Positions 34,740 through 48,150 of a DNA stretch of 64,000 bases are shown here, one piece after another (position 1 is the stretch's first letter; each line of letters begins with the position of its first letter). Under the pieces are notes generated by a model. It was not told the DNA's origin. It did not search any database and saw nothing but the letters and a program-made list of their open reading frames with translations. The translations under genes were made by a program, and so were the position numbers. Source of the DNA: Diogma glabrata (Eukaryota > Arthropoda > Insecta > Diptera > Cylindrotomidae); assembly GCA_963693315.1 (NCBI GenBank), contig OY856186.1, positions 130,882,451-130,946,450 on the forward strand. Direction: 5' to 3'.

Positions 34740-36110
34740 CTTACGTTCCTATATGTTCCATATAAGAATATAGGAATTCATCCTATATGTTCCTATATGT
34801 TCCATCCTATGTGGCACAAAAAAAAATAAATGTGACCATATATATAAAGTGGCATACGACTAAGGCTATCCTCCGAACATTACAATGCATATGTATCATA
34901 CTGTTACAGTTTCAACCTAACTTCGAATTTGCCTTATTCTCAATTCGATTAACGTAATTCCCAAATGTCTTCCTGGATTCGATTTCAGATTAGTAAGCAA
35001 AAACAGCCGGTTATGTTATGTATTCAACACCTTATTTGTTCCACAACAACAGGAAAACAATACAGCAAACAATATTCCTATAATCTAGAATATTCCTCCA
35101 ACAGGTTCAAAACTCCAAAGGTTGATTGTAGAAAATTTCCAATTCACAGCTTCCAAAATAATACACAAAATTTGTATCTTATTAAATAACACTAAAAATT
35201 TTATTAACAAAACCTAATTTTAAAAATAACTTCTATTTACATGATTTTATATGCACGGTATAGAGCGTTTCGTTTACAAAATAACTGCTTAAATTCTGTG
35301 CAATCTAGAAAAATCGATAGACCAATCGTTTTTCTAAACATCTTTAATCCGGAAGGTTCCATTAACAAAATAACAAATTATGTTTATTCTATTTGTAAAA
35401 AAAGGTAATAGAAAACAAATCTAAAAAAATATTTTTGACCTTTCCAAGAAAAACAACAGTAATTATAGGTGAAAAACACGTGATATCAGCAATGTCTGGA
35501 AATGAGGTTTTAATTTTGTATATTTTTTGTATTGGAATTCGTTGACATCAATAAAAAAAAATTTTCTGCGTTTTTATTTTTTTTTTTTTAACCCTGTCTT
35601 ACGATACAGGGTGTTGAAAAATCAAGAAATTGCTCGACCCTGGTGTATTGAAATGGCTCTACTGTTATTAAGTACTGTACATAACTGTACAGCCTTGTTT
35701 TTACAGAATATTTGTTATCTCTTCTCTTGACTTGATCACCAGACCGCTCATGCTCCGACTAAAGCTTCAGGGTAACTGGGGGGATTTTTGGTGAGTCAAG
35801 GAGATCTTGTGGGAGCGGTTTATAAAAAAACTTGAAGAAGGTGGACGAAATTAGAAAAAATTTACTTACTCACCATGCCATGATACTTCACCTCTCTCTT
35901 TCTCTCTCTTTAAAGTCTTTTTACCACATGATTAAAAGAATAATTGCAGCAATATATAATTTTGATTTCATTTAAATTCAGTTTTATTATTTTTCCTAAT
36001 GTTTTGATTTTAGCAATAATAATGTAATAATACTTAACTTAATATTCATATATAAAACTATTCTTACCTACTTATGATTACCCGTCACCTACACTATGAT
36101 ATAGGACAGT
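34740..36110. other. non-coding stretch
   Basis: Contains clustered TCCTATATGTTCC repeats at 34745-34810 and a hairpin ACCCTGT...ACAGGGT at 35593-35614. No gene recognised. Confidence 0.5.
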
Positions 36111-36540
36111 ACAAACATTTAATTTTTTTTCCAGTTATATTTTTTTTTGTTTAAAAGGCCAACATTTAAATTTTCTTTTTTTTTCAGTTTTATTTTTCAA
36201 TGCACAAACATTTAATTTTTTTTTCCAGTTATATTTTTTTTTGTTTAAAAGGCCAACATTTAAACTTTCTTTTTTTTTCAGTTTTATTTTTCAATGCACA
36301 AACATTTAATTTTTTTTTCCAGTTATATTTTTCCAATGCATGAACATTTAATTTTTTTTCAGTTATATTTTTTCCAATGCACAATGCACAAACATTTAAT
36401 TTTTTTTCAGTTATATTTTTTTATCACCATACAATCTGTAAATAATATTTTTCTCTTCAATTTCACTTTTCACGTACAAACATTTAAATAATTTTTCTCA
36501 GTTTTATTTTTCAATGTACAAACATTTTTTCTCTCTTATT
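36111..36540 (+). repeat. T-rich tandem repeat, ~50-80-bp units
   Basis: Five or six imperfect copies of ACAAACATTTAATTTTTTTT...CAGTTATATTTTT. It lies about 600 bp inside the expected 3' LTR side of the gypsy element. Confidence 0.75.
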
Positions 36541-37110
36541 TATTATTTTTGTTATAATTTAAAAATAACAGTTGAAAACTCTTCAATCAACACCACGATG
36601 AATGACTAACTGATTTTCATTCCTCATATTTAACAGTTATCTATATTTCATCAGAACCGGATTTACTTCGTGTTTTAAATCCTTTAGATAATATTTTGGC
36701 AATTGAAGGCATTTTAAACGTTGTTACTAGAACTATGTTTCAAATTACAAAACCAACTGAATTATACAATAACACTTGCACAAAAATTGAAATAATAGAT
36801 TCACTAAATTGCTAAAATATAATAATAGTATTTTCTATTTTTTTTTAAATTCAATACGATGCCATCAATTTAAAAAACTAAGTAAATTACTTGAATTACT
36901 CGACAATACCAATATCAAAACCCAAATGAAATAAAAATCTTTTTCAATCTTTCTTTTTCCACAAAAATTTAATCAAGTATCTTTTTTTTTTGATTTCCCG
37001 TTTTATAAAACATTTTTTTTCCTTCTCTATCGCGTTTTAATATTAAATATTAACAGATTGTTCCAAAATTAATAACATCAATAAAAATAAAAATAATGTC
37101 ATGTAAAAAC

Positions 37111-37131
37111 AAAACCGCGGTTTGTAACAAT
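37111..37131 (-). repeat. candidate 3' LTR start of the gypsy element
   Basis: On the minus strand this reads TGTTACAAACCGCGGTTTTG, preceded by the purine-rich GGGAGCTGGG stretch at 37150-37160. The same 20 bases, also starting TG on the minus strand, occur at 44235-44256 upstream of pol. Similarity does not continue past about 20 bp, so full LTRs could not be confirmed. Confidence 0.4.
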
Positions 37132-38219
37132 CGTGGGGCAGACCCAGCTCCCATGAGGAGTCTCATGCCGGGCAAGATAATATGATAATATGAAACCAAA
37201 TAAATATATTTCCCCTTACAAGATTTACAAGTTTCTGATGATGTACACTCAGAAAAAAAAACGATGCGTTTGTTACTTATGCGCTATAGTAACTCTAAAA
37301 TTGTAAACATAACGTACGTTTTTCTAAAATTTACTAGTACAAAGTATTGATAATTTAAGTAATATTATCATGTGCCACGTTAATAAAGCAAAATTGGAAT
37401 TGTAAAATTTTTGAAAATAAATTTACTACTGAAACAGTAAATTTTGAAAGATGAAAACAAAGTTACCTAATGGTCGTTACATTTACTTAACAATTTTGTA
37501 AAACATAACCGTCAAAAAATGCTAAATTTACATGGCAAATAGTGCTAAACATACTTATACACACGCGTATATATAATCCACTATTTACCCAAAGAGATTA
37601 ACTTAAGTATGCTGGAAATTGCTTATATGATACGTACTTTTTACTAAGGCATCTTTAAATTTACGTTTTCATAGTTTGAAAATTACGTATGACTTCGAGT
37701 ATTAAAGTCATATAAAACGTACATTTTACTTAAAATAATAGTAAAATTTACATATGTATAGCTGTCAATTTATGCAGCACATGTTCTTACGTTTTGGCGT
37801 GGCGTTTTGTTTGTTTACTAATTTTGAGAGATATATGTATTTTTTTTTTTTATTGTATTTTATGTTTTGCTCTATAGCTAAAAATCTAGATTCAAAAAAA
37901 TCTTTTTAGGGTGAAAACTCACTTTTTTTGACCAAATAAAACACGTAATGTCAAATAATAAATTGATCTGAGAGCAAAAAATATCAGAACAATGTTTTGG
38001 CAAAAAGAATTTGACATATATATAATTGTTATTTCTGTGTTACCTTAGTTACATTATTATTATTGTCGGAATAAATTTGAAATGTTTAGGTCTATATAAT
38101 TTTAAAATAACTACAGTATCGATAAATTGAAATGCTGTGAAATTGAATTTTTATGAATAAAAAGGAATCATTTTTATGTTATTTTAAAAAAATAATAAAA
38201 ATGTAATAAAAATAAATGG

Positions 38220-38266
38220 TGGTCAGTCTGTGAATCGAACCCTCGAACGTCCTAATCTTAAGCATC
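38220..38266 (-). repeat. box-B-containing tRNA-like fragment
   Basis: The minus strand reads GAGGGTTCGATTCACAGAC, a T-arm/box B-like sequence. It lies in opposite orientation to the fragment at 38308-38375, inside the TA-flanked element. Confidence 0.35.
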
Positions 38267-38307
38267 AACATAATATTCATAAATAAATTGATGTAAATAA
38301 TTATTTA

Positions 38308-38375
38308 GATAGACGAATGGTTAATGCTGCTGCCTTGTACACAGAGGTCTGGGGATCGAATCCGGGTTAAGTCCA
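38308..38375 (+). repeat. tRNA-like SINE head
   Basis: ACGAATGGTTAATGC (D-arm-like), CCTTGTACACAG (anticodon region) and GGGGATCGAATCC (T-arm). The stems are imperfect, so I read it as a SINE or tRNA pseudogene within the 37246-38694 element. Confidence 0.45.
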
Positions 38376-38839
38376 AAATAAATATTAATTATAAATAGCA
38401 TTCCCTTCTTTACCGCTGTTAATCATTGCCGTGTATAAAATTCTCTCACCCTGAATTGATAAAAAAACGATTAATAATTGCAAAAAAAACTAAATTTTTT
38501 TTATTTTTTTGGTGAGACAAGATGGTAGCATAATAGTAGCATAACAGCGCAAAATGTTTTACATGCTTTTAAGTAGATTTTACTTAGTCAATTTTGTTTA
38601 GTTTACTTATGCCTCCGCTGGCTCAATTCGTACGTTATTTTAAGTTAAATTTACATATACTTTACGTTAAGTAAGCTATCTTTTTTTCTGAGTGTAGCTG
38701 TTTTACCTGTAAATCTCCCCAAGAGAACTCAATAGCGATGGAACAAAATCAAAAAAAACCAATGAAATTCTCAAAAAAAAGGTTAGGTAGAATACTTTAT
38801 GGCACAAATAAACCCGACGATGCTTTCCCTCACAAGAAT

Positions 38840-41800
38840 TTACCGAATATCCTTCGCATGATACAGACCGATGATCTTACCGTTCTCATCTGTTACTTCG
38901 TATGCAACACTACCGACTCTACGCGAGATGCAAGCTTTAACAAATTTTGGAGCTAGTTTTGCCGAAAATTTAGCGCAAGCATTGCTTTGAACAAAATTTC
39001 TAACAAAAACTGTTTGACCAGGTACAAAAATCCGAGGCCTGCTACGAAGATTATAATGGGCACTACTGCGCTGGTAGGCGTCCTGGAGGTGTTTGAGAAC
39101 AGTGTCTTGGGCTGCTGAAAGCCGCTTTGTAACATTCATTATTAAGGTTTGACTATCGCTTAACAGGTTGAGCTTGCGCATCAAATTGTAAGAAGACCCA
39201 TGACTTATCATATGTTGACCGAAAGTGAGAAAATAAGGTGAGAACCCAGTGGAAGTATGTATTGTGTTTCGTAAGGCAGTACTGATTTCATCTACGTGCT
39301 TATCCCATAGTTTGTGGTCGTCTTTAATATAAGCTCTGATTGCAGAAAGGATAGTTCTATTAACTCTTTCTGAGGCGTTCGACTGTGGTGAATATTTGGG
39401 GGTGAATTGTTGGATGACTCCGAAGCTATGTAGCAGGTCACTAAGCTGGGTAGATTTAAATTGCGGACCATTATCCGATATTAAGAATTTTGGCACACCA
39501 AATATGCTAAAAACTTTCTTTTTGAGAAAAGCAACGACTCCTGCAGCTGTTGCACTTCTAAGTGGTTCCAATAAAACAAATTTGGTATACTGATCTAATA
39601 CAATCAGAAGATAGGCGTTTCCCATAGTACTTCGAGGATAAGGTCCCAAGAAATCAATAAACAGCTTTTGAAACGGCCGTGATATTTCGAAATATTTCCC
39701 CATTTCCGGTTGAGTTTGATAATTTGTTGACTTGATTCTCTTACATGTATCGCAATTCCGAATATAATTCTGAACATCACGTGCCATGGTCGTCCAATGG
39801 TATAGCCTCTGCAAAAGATTTAAAGTTTTCGTAAATCCCAAATGTGCGCTTGTTCAAGTAACCTAGGTACTAACTTAGGAGGAATAACCAATTTCCACAT
39901 TGCTATATCCGTACTTTCATCACCACTTGCATTGGGGAGAATGTACAACCTGTTATCTAAGATTTTTAAATTAGATTTAACATCGGAATTGTTATTTATT
40001 TTATTTATCCATTCAATATATATAGGATCTTCGAAAGCATCGGAATTCAGATCCACGTGCAGAGGGCATACATTTTCATCAGCTTGAGATGTATTTAGTT
40101 TTTCTAAGGCTTCAAGGTTGGCTCTAGATAAGACATCCAGCACTATATTTTGTGAACCTTTCCGGTATTCTATAGTGAAATTAAAACCTTGAAGCTTTAG
40201 GCTCCATCTCGCAAGTCTTCCTGAAAGATCTCGATGATCCATTAACCAGCGCAGACTGGAATGGTCTGTAATAATCGTGAATGTGTATCCCTCAATGTAT
40301 GGTCTTAATTTTTTCACACTCATCACGGCGGCTAGACATTCCAGTTCCGTTACGCTGTATTTTCGCTGTGCCGAATTCTATTTATATGAGAAATAAGCGA
40401 TGGGATGTTCTTCGTTTTCTTCGGTTTTCTGAAAAAGTACACTTCCAATCCCACCTGAACTAGCGTCACATTGAATATAGAACGGACGAGTAAAATCAGC
40501 ATTCCGCAGAACGGGAGCAGATGTCAACGCATTTTTCAGATTTTGAGCTTCATCATTCCAATTTAGTTTTTGAGCTTTCTTTAGCAGGTTTGTTAGAGGA
40601 ATTGCAATGCTAGCATAACCAGACACAAATCGCCGGTACCATCCCGCCATGCCCAGGAAACGTCGTAGCTGCCGAATGGTCTTTGGTACAGGGAAGTTTG
40701 ATATTGCTAGCACCTTCTCACTATCTACTCGAATGAACCCGTTTCCGATTATATGTCCTAAATATTTCGTCTCTTTGAGGGCAAACTTGCTCTTTTCGAT
40801 GTTTATTGTTAAATTGGCAGATTTTAACAAGTTAGCGATAGTACTCAACAATGCAAGATGCTCTTCTAAATGTGCCGATACAACAAGCAGGTCGTCCAGG
40901 TACACAAATACTCTATCATGCAAGTGGTGGGGAATTACTTTATGCATTAGTCTACATAAGGTTTGTGGGGCATTGCACAACCCGAATGGCATAACAGCAA
41001 AATGGTAGAGTGGGCGACCTGGTACAGTAAATGCTGTCTTATCTCTTGACGATACTTCTAGTGGTATTTGCCAAAAGGCGTCCTTCAAGTCGATAGAGGA
41101 AATGTATTTTGTTTGGTCCAGCCGACTTAATAGACAATCAATGAGTGGCAAGGGATAAGCGTCTTTTTCAGTAACTGCATTTACCTTTCGAGCATCCAAG
41201 CATAATCTTACGCGTTTGTCACCTTTTCTAACGACAGCAATAGGAGAGGACCAAGCACTTTGACTCTCCTCTATAACGCCCAGCTCCAACATTCGATCGA
41301 GTTCTTTGTATATATCAGCTTGAACAGCTGGAGACACAGGGTAATGTCGTTGTTTAACTGGAGTAGACTCATGGACTTTTATGACATGTGTTATTAAATT
41401 AGTTCTCCCTAGTCCGTTTTTAGTGGAGCTTGGGAATTGATCAATAATATGAGTGAGTCGTTCTTTCGAATACGGGTCCAACTCATGACAGTTTTCGGAC
41501 TCAATATTTGATCCTTTTAAATCAAGTTCGTTTACCACAGCCGGTGCTATTCCAATTAAATCCCAAAAATCCATGCCAAGATAAAAAATTTGAGTTAAGC
41601 CAGGTGCAATATGGAAGCGCATCTGTTTCGTTTTCCCTAAATATTCCACTGTTAAAAATAAGTGTCCAAAAATCCGCTGCTTCTCCCCACTTGCGGTATT
41701 TAAAAAACTGGATAAGTTATGAACTTTAAACTTATCATTACCTAAAAATCTCTCAGAGCCTGCTCCGAGCACACTTATGTTAGCCCCACTGTCTAACAAG

Positions 41801-42054
41801 CCTTGATACGAGGTTCCATTAATCATTACCTCAGCATATGGGCGATTATCCGAATGCCAGTTAAATACAGATTCGGAAATCATTTTTTTGAGGTTTCGAC
41901 GAAGTGCCCAATACCTTAATGTTCGGTCCGATTTATTTTTGACTATCTGAACAGGAGTCTGTGTAGATTGATGACACGAAGGAATTATTTCTTGAACATG
42001 CTCGGTAATGCTCGGTAATTCAGATAGTTCCAACATACAATGTTGGAATTCCAA
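38840..42054 (-). pseudogene. Ty3/gypsy-like retrotransposon pol (protease, RT, RNase H, integrase)
   Basis: In order: an aspartic protease with LLDSGANISVLG (about residue 88), a reverse transcriptase with the YLDD active site (about residue 385) and the FGLCNAPQT block, RNase H (QCDASSGGIG, then ITDHSSLRWL), and integrase. The integrase has CDTCKR of its zinc finger, an Asp in FIDFLGP, SDNGPQF, and the Glu in NASERVNR. Pol copies element RNA and inserts the DNA. The reading frame is broken by one TAG near 40376 in RNase H and by one frameshift near 39840 before the zinc-finger Cys pair. The rest is open over about 1,060 codons, so decay is recent. No gag is readable upstream. Confidence 0.95.
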
Positions 42055-43899
42055 CTAGATGAAAACTTTAGATTGAAACGCTGCATTTGAACTACCAGCA
42101 TTAACAGAATCTCAGATAGACAATGTGGTGGGCAGTACAATTGCCAGCTAGATATCAGCCTCTGGGTCGGGATTTTCCACCACTACCATTCTGAGCTTGT
42201 ATGTACTGCTAATTTTGTAGGCTATCAAAAAAAAATTTACAAAAAAAACAGGAAGAAACTATAAAGTGAAGATACCATAACATACTTCGAATATCCAGTT
42301 ACCTGAATGATCAGATCTAAGCGATCATTCTGATCATACCCTCCTAAACCTAAAATGATTTCTTTCATCAGATGAAATCCCAGATTTGAATGGGGCTCCG
42401 ATAAACCTTAAATCATTTAACCTGCAGAAAAACTATTCACTCATTATAATTCCTTTATCACTGGTTAGAATAATACCATGATGTAAAAAAAAAAACAAAT
42501 CATTCCACCTAGACGCTTAGGAGTTAAAATTATTAAAAAAACGAAGGAACTATTGTCAAGTATTTGATCATATATTTTGATTAACAATTGATTATATTTA
42601 TTCATGCATTAAATACACAATATACACATATGATCGAAACATCATAATGTGATCCAACTATCAACTAAAAAATATATATCTGTTTTTATTAAATTAACAA
42701 CTAATTTTTTTTTTACTTTTTTATAGCTTATACATTCATAACTAAATTTTTTTAATAGATCTACCATGCAAACTTAAAACTAATAATATTTTATTTGAAT
42801 AATTTCAAAACGGTCTCGAGACGCAACTAATAAATTAACATTTAAGGTAAAAATAAGCGAAATATATAAAAAAAAATATAACTAACTCTATTAATCGTGC
42901 AAGAATAAATATAATAAATAATATAACATTAAAGATGACGTATACCAAGTGCATATATGTATGTATATATATTTATGTTAAACTGATAAGTTTTCTTTTC
43001 TTTTTATTTTTGTTCCATTCATTACAGGAGTACCGTTTCATAATTCCTATTTTCAACTCAAATCGATATGGCTCCTCTATAAATAAGAAAAAATATAGTC
43101 CACCTACGTAATTAAATTTTTCCCTCTGTTGTGTTAAATTATCGTAGTAATCACACCTATATGCAAACGATTCCTTATATAGTTTGCCAATCACTAAGTG
43201 TAATTCTATGTACCGTTGATTCCGCTACGAAAATTATTGTAGCAATATTTTGTTTGCTCTTTACTACGTATAACGTACTGTTTTTATATCGATTTCCCGG
43301 TAACACAATAACGGCGTCACAAATAAAACTATAAAAGCTACTTACAGTTGCGTGTGTTTTAAATAGAATTTAAAATCAGAAAAAGCGCCAAGAAACACTG
43401 CGTTTGGTTTCCTTCTTGGTTTATTACCTCCCTGACCATGCAGATTTCGCGAGTGCTTCTAAAGCAGCGGAAAACAAAGAAAAATAAACTAGTTAAGCAT
43501 CTACATTGCTATTTGAACTATTGTAACTATATATAGGAACTACCACAACAAAATAAATATTACATACCTTGGCTAACTTTAGAAACACTTGAAAAAACTA
43601 ATTGATGTTAAATTAATTTAACTTTTGGCAATTTATGTTTGTTTTAATCTTTACAAAGTTTTAATTTTATTAATATTTTTTATTTAGACTTTTATGTTGA
43701 AACTTTATATGTTAAATGTTGAAACCAAACTAACTAACAAAATTATGATCATATGTAAATTATTGATATTTTGATTGCCGTTAGGATAAAACAAGTTATT
43801 AAATAATTCTTGTTGGAGGGAATTTCCTTTTATTTATACAGTACAACCAATAGTATATGTATTTTTAGAGTACGATAACCCATCAAATGCAGTGTAGAC
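42055..43899. other. stretch upstream of pol, no readable gag
   Basis: A gag gene would be expected here on the minus strand, but only short frames occur. 42055-42200 may be a decayed gag end. From 42240 the sequence is AT-rich and unassigned. Confidence 0.45.
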
Positions 43900-44214
43900 T
43901 TATTGTAGACGTTCAACGCTACATAGAGTTTCAGGAAGGTCTAAAAACGGATTTGTAGATCCGTTTGGTTCAACATTTGACTCAGGTTGTAAGGTATTTT
44001 CGAGCAATACATCATTAAAAGGATTGTTTGAACTAAACGAGAAAGAATTGTAGTTTGCAGATAAATTATTTATGGGTGTCTGCGTCTCAACTCGGGGCAA
44101 GTATTGGTTGCCGCTTCTTCTGTCAAGGTCCTGGCCGTGTACATGACTCGGGAAGGAGGAGTACCAGGGCGTCTCACTTCCCGCACTTGGTTTCCCAAGT
44201 TTGCAGGGCTGCAA
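43900..44214 (-). CDS. unassigned 104-codon open frame
   Basis: Uninterrupted from ATG to stop, with Asn-Pro-Phe tripeptides near residues 66 and 88 (SSNNPFNDVL, STNPFLDLPE) and a Ser/Asn-rich middle. It lies 20-40 bp inside the candidate 5' LTR start at 44256 and is far less AT-rich than its surroundings. It could be an element-derived gag or leader frame, or a captured exon. I do not recognise the family. NPF motifs alone are not enough to propose an endocytic role. Confidence 0.3.
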   Translation of the reverse strand: MQPCKLGKPSAGSETPWYSSFPSHVHGQDLDRRSGNQYLPRVETQTPINNLSANYNSFSFSSNNPFNDVLLENTLQPESNVEPNGSTNPFLDLPETLCSVERLQ

Positions 44215-44234
44215 GTTGGACAGTTAGGTCTGGT

Positions 44235-44256
44235 CACAAAACCGCGGTTTGTAACA
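44235..44256 (-). repeat. candidate 5' LTR start of the gypsy element
   Basis: TGTTACAAACCGCGGTTTTG on the minus strand, identical to 37111-37131. Downstream sequences differ. Confidence 0.35.
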
Positions 44257-44284
44257 CTACAGTCAAAACTACTGGACTGATTTT

Positions 44285-44820
44285 AATGTTATATAGCTAT
44301 AGGTATTAAACAGAGCTAATCAAAATAATAATTCACATTATATGACCTTGAACACTTTCTTTTTGAAAAATAACGGTAAAAAGTTCAAATTCGATTTTCT
44401 AGATTTTTTTTAAATTTTTTTAAATTTTTGATTTTTTAATATGTGAAAGATACATATGTTACTAACATTTTATAAAAAAATCAGGAGGTGAAAATTTTTG
44501 TTTTTTTTATTAATTTTATTACAACACGCCTTAAAATTTTTCATCATAAAAAAAAGTGGAGTTAAAAAATGAAAAGTTTTTTTTGGATTTTATAATAAAT
44601 TTTTAATTTTAACTCAAAATAAATATTTTACACATTTTTTATCATTTATTTAATTTTACATTACTAAATTCCGTAGAGTTAGAATAACGTTTAGCTAAGA
44701 TTGATCCATCATTTGTAGGAATGTATTAGTGATATCGTCGTGTTCCAGGAATTGTTTTAAAATTGGCGTATCTATCAGCTAGTTGTTTCGTTGTGCAAAC
44801 AAAGAAACCCCTCTTCCCCC
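44285..44820. other. AT-rich non-coding stretch
   Basis: Nothing recognised before the satellite array. Confidence 0.45.
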
Positions 44821-45886
44821 GGCCACTTGAAGTTGAGAGGTTTTGTTGAGGCCATTATAAAGAAAAATTTAAATTTTTTGTACGACACCCTCCCATTTGG
44901 TGTCACTACCCATAAAAATATTATTTGCAAAATTTGAAATCAATCGTTCAACATTAAGGGGTGCCCCCGGCCACTTAAAGTAGAAGGTTTTGTTGTGGCC
45001 ATTACAAAGAAAAATTTAAATTTTTTGTACGACACCCTCCCATTTGGCGTCAATACCCATAAAAATATTATGTGTAAAATTTGAAATCAATCGGTCAACT
45101 CTAAGGGGTGCCCCGGCACTTAAAGTTGAGAGGTTTTGTTGTGGCCATTATAAAGAAAAATTTGAATTTTTTGTACGACACCCTCCCATTTGGTGTCAAT
45201 ACCCGTAAAAATATTATGTGTAGAATTTGAAATTAATCGGTCAACTCTAAGGGGTGCCCCCGGCCACTTAAAGTTGATAGGTTTTGTTGTGGCCATAATA
45301 AATAAAAATTTAAATTTTTTGTACATTTTGGACACCCTCCCATTTGGTGTCACTACCTATAAAAATATTATTTGCAAAATTTGAAACCAATCGTTCAACT
45401 CTAAGACGTGCCCACGGCACGCCTTAGAGTTGAAAGATTGATATCACATTTTGCACATAATTTTTTTATGGTTATTGACACGAAATGTGAGGGTGTCGCA
45501 CAAAATATAAAAACAAATTTTCAAGGTCCAGAACAAAATTTCTCAATTTTAAGTGGCCGGAGGCACGTCTTAGAATTGATTTCAAATTTTGCAAATAATA
45601 TTTTTACGGGTATTGACATGAAATGGGAGGGTGTCGCACAAAAAATTTAAATTTTTGTTTGTAATGGCCAGAACAAAACCTCTCAACTCTAAGTGGCCGG
45701 GGGCACGCCTTAATGTTGAACGATTGATTTTAAATTTTGCAAATAACATTTTTATGAGTATTCACACGAAATGGGAGGGTGTCGTACAAAAAGTTAAAAT
45801 TTCTTTGTAATGGCCAGAACAAAACCTTTCAAGCTTAAGTGGCCGGGAGCACGCCTTAGCGTTGAACAATGTTTTAAAATTTTGGA
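44821..45886. repeat. ~147-bp satellite with internal orientation switch
   Basis: Four copies in one orientation start near 44821, 44969, 45114 and 45262 with GGCCACTT(A/G)AAGT, and include ACACCCTCCCATTTGG and GCAAAATTTGAAATCAATCG. At about 45413 the orientation flips, and three further copies run in reverse, with AAGTGGCCGG near 45551, 45692 and 45836. The array adjoins a Penelope-like C-terminus on its right. Short open frames within it are not genes. Confidence 0.9.
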
Positions 45887-46016
45887 CAAAGAAAAAAATT
45901 TAAGCAAAAGGAGAGTTTTAGAAATGATTCGTGTAAAACAACATAAAAATTGTATCAATATACAAACTGATAAAGATTTTCTGCATAACGTTTACGATTT
46001 TGTTTTACAAAGATAA
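45887..46016 (+). pseudogene. Penelope-like element polymerase, extreme C-terminus
   Basis: The last ~45 codons read KNLSKRRVLEMIRVKQHKN, INIQTDKDFLHNVYDFVL and a stop at 46014. An ILE-like ending with (R/K)xxLEM...INxxxD...LHxxY is typical of the end of the GIY-YIG endonuclease region of Penelope-like elements. The catalytic GIY-YIG and the reverse transcriptase are absent. Immediately upstream is the inverted satellite, whose last copy seems fused to this fragment. Confidence 0.5.
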
Positions 46017-46237
46017 AAAGTTTTAACCAAAATTAAACTTAATGAAGTCTCTACTACTTAACATTTTTTATTTTCTAATTTTTTTCATTGTATTGTTGTT
46101 TTCGATTTTCTTTCAATTTTTTTTATATAGTTAGCCTTTTCTTTTTTGATTGTTAGTTTTTCATAATAAGTTTTTCATGTTGATGTTAATTATTGTTTAT
46201 TTTTTGTATAAGATTTTTTATTGAATGAAAATTATCC

Positions 46238-46273
46238 CCGAAGATGGTTTATTAAAACCGAAACAATTGTCGG
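46238..46273 (+). ncRNA. hammerhead-like motif in the Penelope-like 3' region
   Basis: CCGAAGATGGTTTATTAAAA followed by CCGAAACAATTGTCGG. It has the layout of a small hammerhead core: C-GA-GA, a GGTTT/AAACC stem, GAAAC, and CCG/CGG closing pairs. Hammerhead ribozymes are known from Penelope-like elements. Here the CUGAUGA core would read CCGAAGA, with U4 replaced by C, so cleavage activity is doubtful. Confidence 0.4.
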
Positions 46274-46327
46274 ATAAACAATTTTAAAAATATTGTTTTA
46301 TTTATTGGTTTTAACCAAAAAACTTAT

Positions 46328-47663
<1,336 letters not shown>

Positions 47664-48094
47664 TATATATATAAAAATCACGTGTCACGATATTTGTCCG
47701 CGATGAACTCCGCAACAACGTAACCAATCTTAATGAAATTTCGTACAATGTGTGTATGATGGTCCCGCTTGAGAGATAGGATATTTATTATCTTGATTAA
47801 ATGCCTAGATATCTTTTAATTGCGAATTAAATGTTAAATATGGATGGTTTGTATGCCAACTTTCAGATGGCAGCGTAAATCAATTCAATTGATAGTAAAC
47901 TTCAACTTCGTATAAGGCCATTATTAGACTAGCAAATATGTTTTAGTAAAGAAAGTTTTGTTTTATTTGATAATAAACGAAAGTCAAATACGTTACCTAA
48001 GATTATTGATAATATTTTGCACGATCAGGCGATTTTGCATGTTTGCTGATTCGTAAATAAACATAGTAAGTTTCGTTTACAAATCACTGGTCGG

Positions 48095-48150
48095 TAAAAT
48101 ATTACTTACCGATCATGCAGCCGGTAAGTAATTACTTACCAGTAAGGGAG
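48095..48150. repeat. GGTAAGTA inverted cluster
   Basis: TACTTACCG and CGGTAAGTA flank a 10-base loop, with further TTACC/GGTAA copies either side, inside the Helitron. Confidence 0.5.

Larger units (their letters stand above)
37246..38694. mobile_element. 1.45-kb TA-flanked inverted-repeat element
   Basis: CACTCAGAAAAAAA at the left and TTTTTTTCTGAGTG at the right, each flanked by TA (37244-37245 and 38695-38696). Many subterminal ACGTACGTTTT and TTTACTTAA motifs occur at both ends. No transposase. It splits the untranslated 3' end of the gypsy element and is therefore younger than it. Confidence 0.75.

Noticed and set aside
39396..39593. Plus-strand frames across the gypsy pol region
   Set aside because: Shadows of the minus-strand pol, which has clear protease, RT, RNase H and integrase motifs.
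45120..45353. 77-codon frame with repeated NGRVSKMYKKFKFLF-like text
   Set aside because: It is a translation of adjacent satellite units.
44821..45886. CRISPR-like array
   Set aside because: The units are ~147 bp, similar throughout, and change orientation. There are no short repeats with unique spacers, and the genome is eukaryotic.
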